From the IMG/VR virus record IMGVR_UViG_3300010430_000083, positions 1 to 47,443 of that record: 47,443 nt of DNA, one strand, 5' to 3'. A program made the position numbers and the translations under genes. The notes under the pieces are model-generated. The model did no database searches. It was given only the letters and a program-made list of their open reading frames with translations, and was not told where the DNA came from. This DNA comes from a virus. Below are positions 45,451 through 47,443 of this stretch, one piece after another. Each line of letters starts with the position of its first letter. Position 1 is the first letter of the stretch.

Positions 45451-45872
45451 AAACAACAAAAAGATTTGAAAGAGCAGTAAGTAAATTGTATAACGCTTTC
45501 CATAACGGAACGTTAGACGCAGGGGATTGTAAACATTGTGCAGTAGGTAACATATTAGGTCATGATAAATGGACATGTTCTTCCCCATCGTCGTATTTAT
45601 GGGAAAACTCAAACCCTAAAGATGAAGTTTTTTCTTTTTTTGACGGTTCTGAAAATAACTCTGAATATTCTTCTGAAGAACTAAAAATGATTGAGTATTG
45701 GTTTATAATTGGGCACGAAGAATATGAATTAGATGATAAAAATTGTCAATTCAAAGGATTATGCGCTGTGATAGAGTACCTTTGTGAATTAGACAACATT
45801 CCAAATATAATGGATTACACGTCCTTATTTGAAACGGAAAACAACAAACCTATTAAAGAACTTACATTTTAA
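45447..45872 (+). CDS. Conserved Bacteroidetes phage early protein
   Basis: 141 residues. NAFHNGTLDAGDCKHCAVGNIL at 16-37 has a CxxC-like metal site and recurs in Bacteroidetes phage early regions. The C-terminal half is acidic and helical. Function unknown. Confidence 0.65.
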   Translation: MKTTKRFERAVSKLYNAFHNGTLDAGDCKHCAVGNILGHDKWTCSSPSSYLWENSNPKDEVFSFFDGSENNSEYSSEELKMIEYWFIIGHEEYELDDKNCQFKGLCAVIEYLCELDNIPNIMDYTSLFETENNKPIKELTF

Positions 45873-45876
45873 AAAT

Positions 45877-46104
45877 ATGACATTACACGATAGATTAGTA
45901 AACAAATGGAACAACTGCAAGTTAGGACTTAAACAACGAGTTTATAACGACGAAATGCCACAAGCATCGGTTCAGTATATTATAAAAGAGCCTAACTACA
46001 GCGACGAGGTAAAAATGCAATGGTTAATAGATACTATTGACAAGCACGCTGAGAGGTTTGAAAAAGAAGTAAAAGAAATGAGTAATAAAATTAAATCGAT
46101 TTAA
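45877..46104 (+). CDS. Hypothetical early protein
   Basis: 75 residues from ATG 45877; an upstream in-frame ATG at 45829 overlaps the previous gene and is less likely. Helical, Lys/Glu-rich (DRLVNKWNNCKLGLKQRV...). Function unknown. Confidence 0.6.
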   Translation: MTLHDRLVNKWNNCKLGLKQRVYNDEMPQASVQYIIKEPNYSDEVKMQWLIDTIDKHAERFEKEVKEMSNKIKSI

Positions 46105-46105
46105 A

Positions 46106-46633
46106 ATGAATAAGCACAAGAAATTTATTAAAAAAGCTTACAACGGTGAACTAGGTTTAACGATGTGTAGCGAATGGAAAGAAGCAATAGAGAAACAATA
46201 CCCAGAGTTTAAAAATCAATCAAAAGTTGGTGAGTGGCATAAGGGCATTGGTAAAACGTTAGTTTGTATTACCAACAATGATAATGGTAATATTTACGGA
46301 TATGGTTTTGATAAAGATGGAAAATATTGGGAAGATGATTCTTATGATTGGTTAGATGTTTATAATGATTTAGCCACAAAAGAAGAGGTAGAGAAAGCAC
46401 TTATAAATGAAGCTAAGAGAAGAGGTTATCATAAAAAACATTTTATATGTCTTAACGGAAACGAAGAAGATAAAGACTATAAATCGTTACAAGTAGAACA
46501 TGATTTATGGGATGAAGGTTCTGCTATACATGTAAAAAATAAATGGTGTTTTATAGGTGGTAAATGGGCTGAAATTATCGAAACAATAACAAAAGAGGAA
46601 GCAGAAAAACAACTAGGTAAAAAAATAGTATAA
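46106..46633 (+). CDS. Hypothetical early protein
   Basis: 175 residues. A central strand-rich segment with aromatic repeats (GEWHKGIGKTLVCITNNDNGNIYGYGFDKDGKYWEDDSYDW) and a helical C-terminus. Similar sequences occur in Bacteroidetes phages; no function is assigned. TAATG overlap with the next gene. Confidence 0.65.
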   Translation: MNKHKKFIKKAYNGELGLTMCSEWKEAIEKQYPEFKNQSKVGEWHKGIGKTLVCITNNDNGNIYGYGFDKDGKYWEDDSYDWLDVYNDLATKEEVEKALINEAKRRGYHKKHFICLNGNEEDKDYKSLQVEHDLWDEGSAIHVKNKWCFIGGKWAEIIETITKEEAEKQLGKKIV

Positions 46634-46722
46634 TGAAAAAAGAAAGCACATACAAAATAGCGTTTTATTGCTTAGCAATTCTAATACCATTAACTTTATT
46701 AATAGCGTTTAGGATAATATGA
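46633..46722 (+). CDS. 29-residue single-span membrane peptide
   Basis: Basic start (KKESTYK) and one hydrophobic helix (IAFYCLAILIPLTLLIAF). TAATG overlap upstream and ATGA overlap downstream support translation. Confidence 0.5.
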   Translation: MKKESTYKIAFYCLAILIPLTLLIAFRII

Positions 46723-46826
46723 ATTTAACGATAACACTTCCAAATAAATGGAAACCAAACGACAAAAAAGCCTTCCTTAAATGGATGATGAAGATTAAAA
46801 GCGTTCATTATAGTAAAGTAGGTTAA
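46719..46826 (+). CDS. 35-residue basic peptide
   Basis: MNLTITLPNKWKPNDKKAFL then KWMMKIKSVHYSKVG. Strongly basic with aromatic residues; could bind nucleic acid. Overlaps the membrane peptide gene by 4 nt. Confidence 0.45.
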   Translation: MNLTITLPNKWKPNDKKAFLKWMMKIKSVHYSKVG

Positions 46827-46827
46827 A

Positions 46828-47031
46828 ATGATTATAAAATACAAATTTAAACACTATCCTCATGTAGTTGCAACTGATAAAAAAGAGTTATGGCAGTTGT
46901 CACACTTCAAAAGACGTAGAACTTGCCCGACTAAGAAACTAACATACAACTCAGAGAGAAAAGCATTTCGTATTAACTCACAGTGGGTAAGTAGAAAAAG
47001 ATTACTTAAATTAAAATATGAAGTTGCATAA
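46828..47031 (+). CDS. Small basic protein
   Basis: 67 residues, very Lys/Arg-rich (HFKRRRTCPTKKLTYNSERKAFRINSQWVSRKRLLKLKYEV). The pattern resembles small phage proteins with a NUMOD-like basic strand-helix core. Possible DNA binding. Confidence 0.55.
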   Translation: MIIKYKFKHYPHVVATDKKELWQLSHFKRRRTCPTKKLTYNSERKAFRINSQWVSRKRLLKLKYEVA

Positions 47032-47054
47032 TTAGATTTAATTTAGTATTTTTG
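47024..47054 (+). promoter_or_regulatory. Consensus promoter of the recombination operon
   Basis: TTG at 47024-47026, a 20-nt spacer, then TATTTTTG at 47047-47054. It lies 25 nt before the ATG at 47080 and drives the gene leading into the Rad52-like and SSB genes across the circular join. Confidence 0.65.
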
Positions 47055-47079
47055 ATATAACAATAACATAACAATTGAA

Positions 47080-47301
47080 ATGAGAACGATAATAGCTACA
47101 TTTGAAATCGAGGACAACGATTTAATAGAGCATAAACTATTTACAATGTTAGATAGTTTAGGGTGTAAGGACTTTCAGAAGTTACCAGACACTAAAGAAC
47201 TTTACGAAAACGATTCTAACTTTAGAGAACTTTGTAAGAAAGTTAAAGAAGCAAAGTATCAAAGAGATACGTACATTAACAAACAAAAACTAAAAAAATG
47301 A
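47080..47301 (+). CDS. Hypothetical protein leading the recombination operon
   Basis: 73 residues (MRTIIATFEIEDNDLIEHKLFTMLDSLG...), alpha-beta start and helical end. Its TGA overlaps the Rad52-like ATG (ATGA), so the two are coupled. Confidence 0.6.
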   Translation: MRTIIATFEIEDNDLIEHKLFTMLDSLGCKDFQKLPDTKELYENDSNFRELCKKVKEAKYQRDTYINKQKLKK

Positions 47302-47443
47302 ATTTAGAAGATTTAAAAAAAGAAATACCTTTTAAATGGCGAGTTCAAAGTGCTAATCAATACGGTGCAAGTTGTGTTGCTTATATTGATAGCCGACAAG
47401 TACAAGACTTACTAGACGAGGTTTGTGGTGCTGAAAATTGGCA
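47298..47443 (+). CDS. Rad52/Rad22-family annealing protein (5' part; continues at base 1)
   Basis: Start of the gene described at 1-445: MNLEDLKKEIPFKWRVQSAN... The reading frame continues without change into the left end of the window, confirming circular closure. Confidence 0.82.
   Translation, partial: MNLEDLKKEIPFKWRVQSANQYGASCVAYIDSRQVQDLLDEVCGAENW
47321..47443. repeat. Terminal direct repeat, right copy (identical to 1-123)
   Basis: Exact copy of bases 1-123; see the left copy. Confidence 0.95.

Overview
The window is a complete AT-rich phage genome. The first and last 123 bases are identical, so the contig closes into a circle of 47,320 unique bases. The phage most likely infects a Bacteroidota (Flavobacteriia-like) host: promoter-like sites fit the Bacteroidota pattern TTTG/TTG, about 20 nt, then TAnnTTTG; Shine-Dalgarno sequences are absent; and many small proteins look like Bacteroidetes phage families. 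A 1052-residue tape measure protein and no visible sheath or contractile-tail genes suggest a siphovirus.

Layout: (1) 43.6-47.4 kb continuing through 1-6.9 kb is the early and replication block: exonuclease, Rad52-type annealing protein, SSB, HNH proteins, a homing endonuclease, RusA-like resolvase, replisome organiser, primase-helicase and many small coupled genes. (2) 6.9-12.45 kb is an accessory region of small unrelated genes separated or crossed by attC-like hairpins; it carries an Acb2/Tad1-like protein and an adenine methylase. (3) 12.5-29.6 kb is packaging, head and tail: TerS, TerL, portal (frameshifted), scaffold, capsid, connectors, tail tube, tape measure and tail tip. (4) 29.6-31.0 kb is a minus-strand accessory island with the same hairpins. 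(5) 31.0-41.3 kb holds receptor-binding and depolymerase proteins, a DUF5675 protein, holin and membrane proteins. (6) 41.3-42.9 kb is a second minus-strand island.

Main discovery candidate: 17 imperfect hairpins share one architecture. A left core ending in AAC is followed by a 4-8 nt spacer and a stem whose left arm usually contains TATG. The right arm usually contains TATAYAC and is followed by about 3 nt and a core beginning GTT. As in integron cassettes, the GTT core that opens a cassette is the reverse complement of the AAC core that closes the same cassette. I find about 15 such pairs, mostly 8-14 bp, each with its own sequence. No integrase is present, so this looks like an integrase-less cassette array in a phage. 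In seven cases the GTT core lies inside an open reading frame whose start codon is in the hairpin loop. In six of these seven, GTT is exactly an in-frame Val codon, so recombination there would join N-terminal and C-terminal protein modules in frame.

A second candidate is a pair of promoter-driven small RNAs (3439-3530 plus strand; 30891-30970 minus strand) with the same interlocked stem order A-B-A'-B', which forms a pseudoknot, and a T-rich end. A 20-nt motif is also shared by the 5' leaders of the capsid gene and of the receptor-binding gene cluster.
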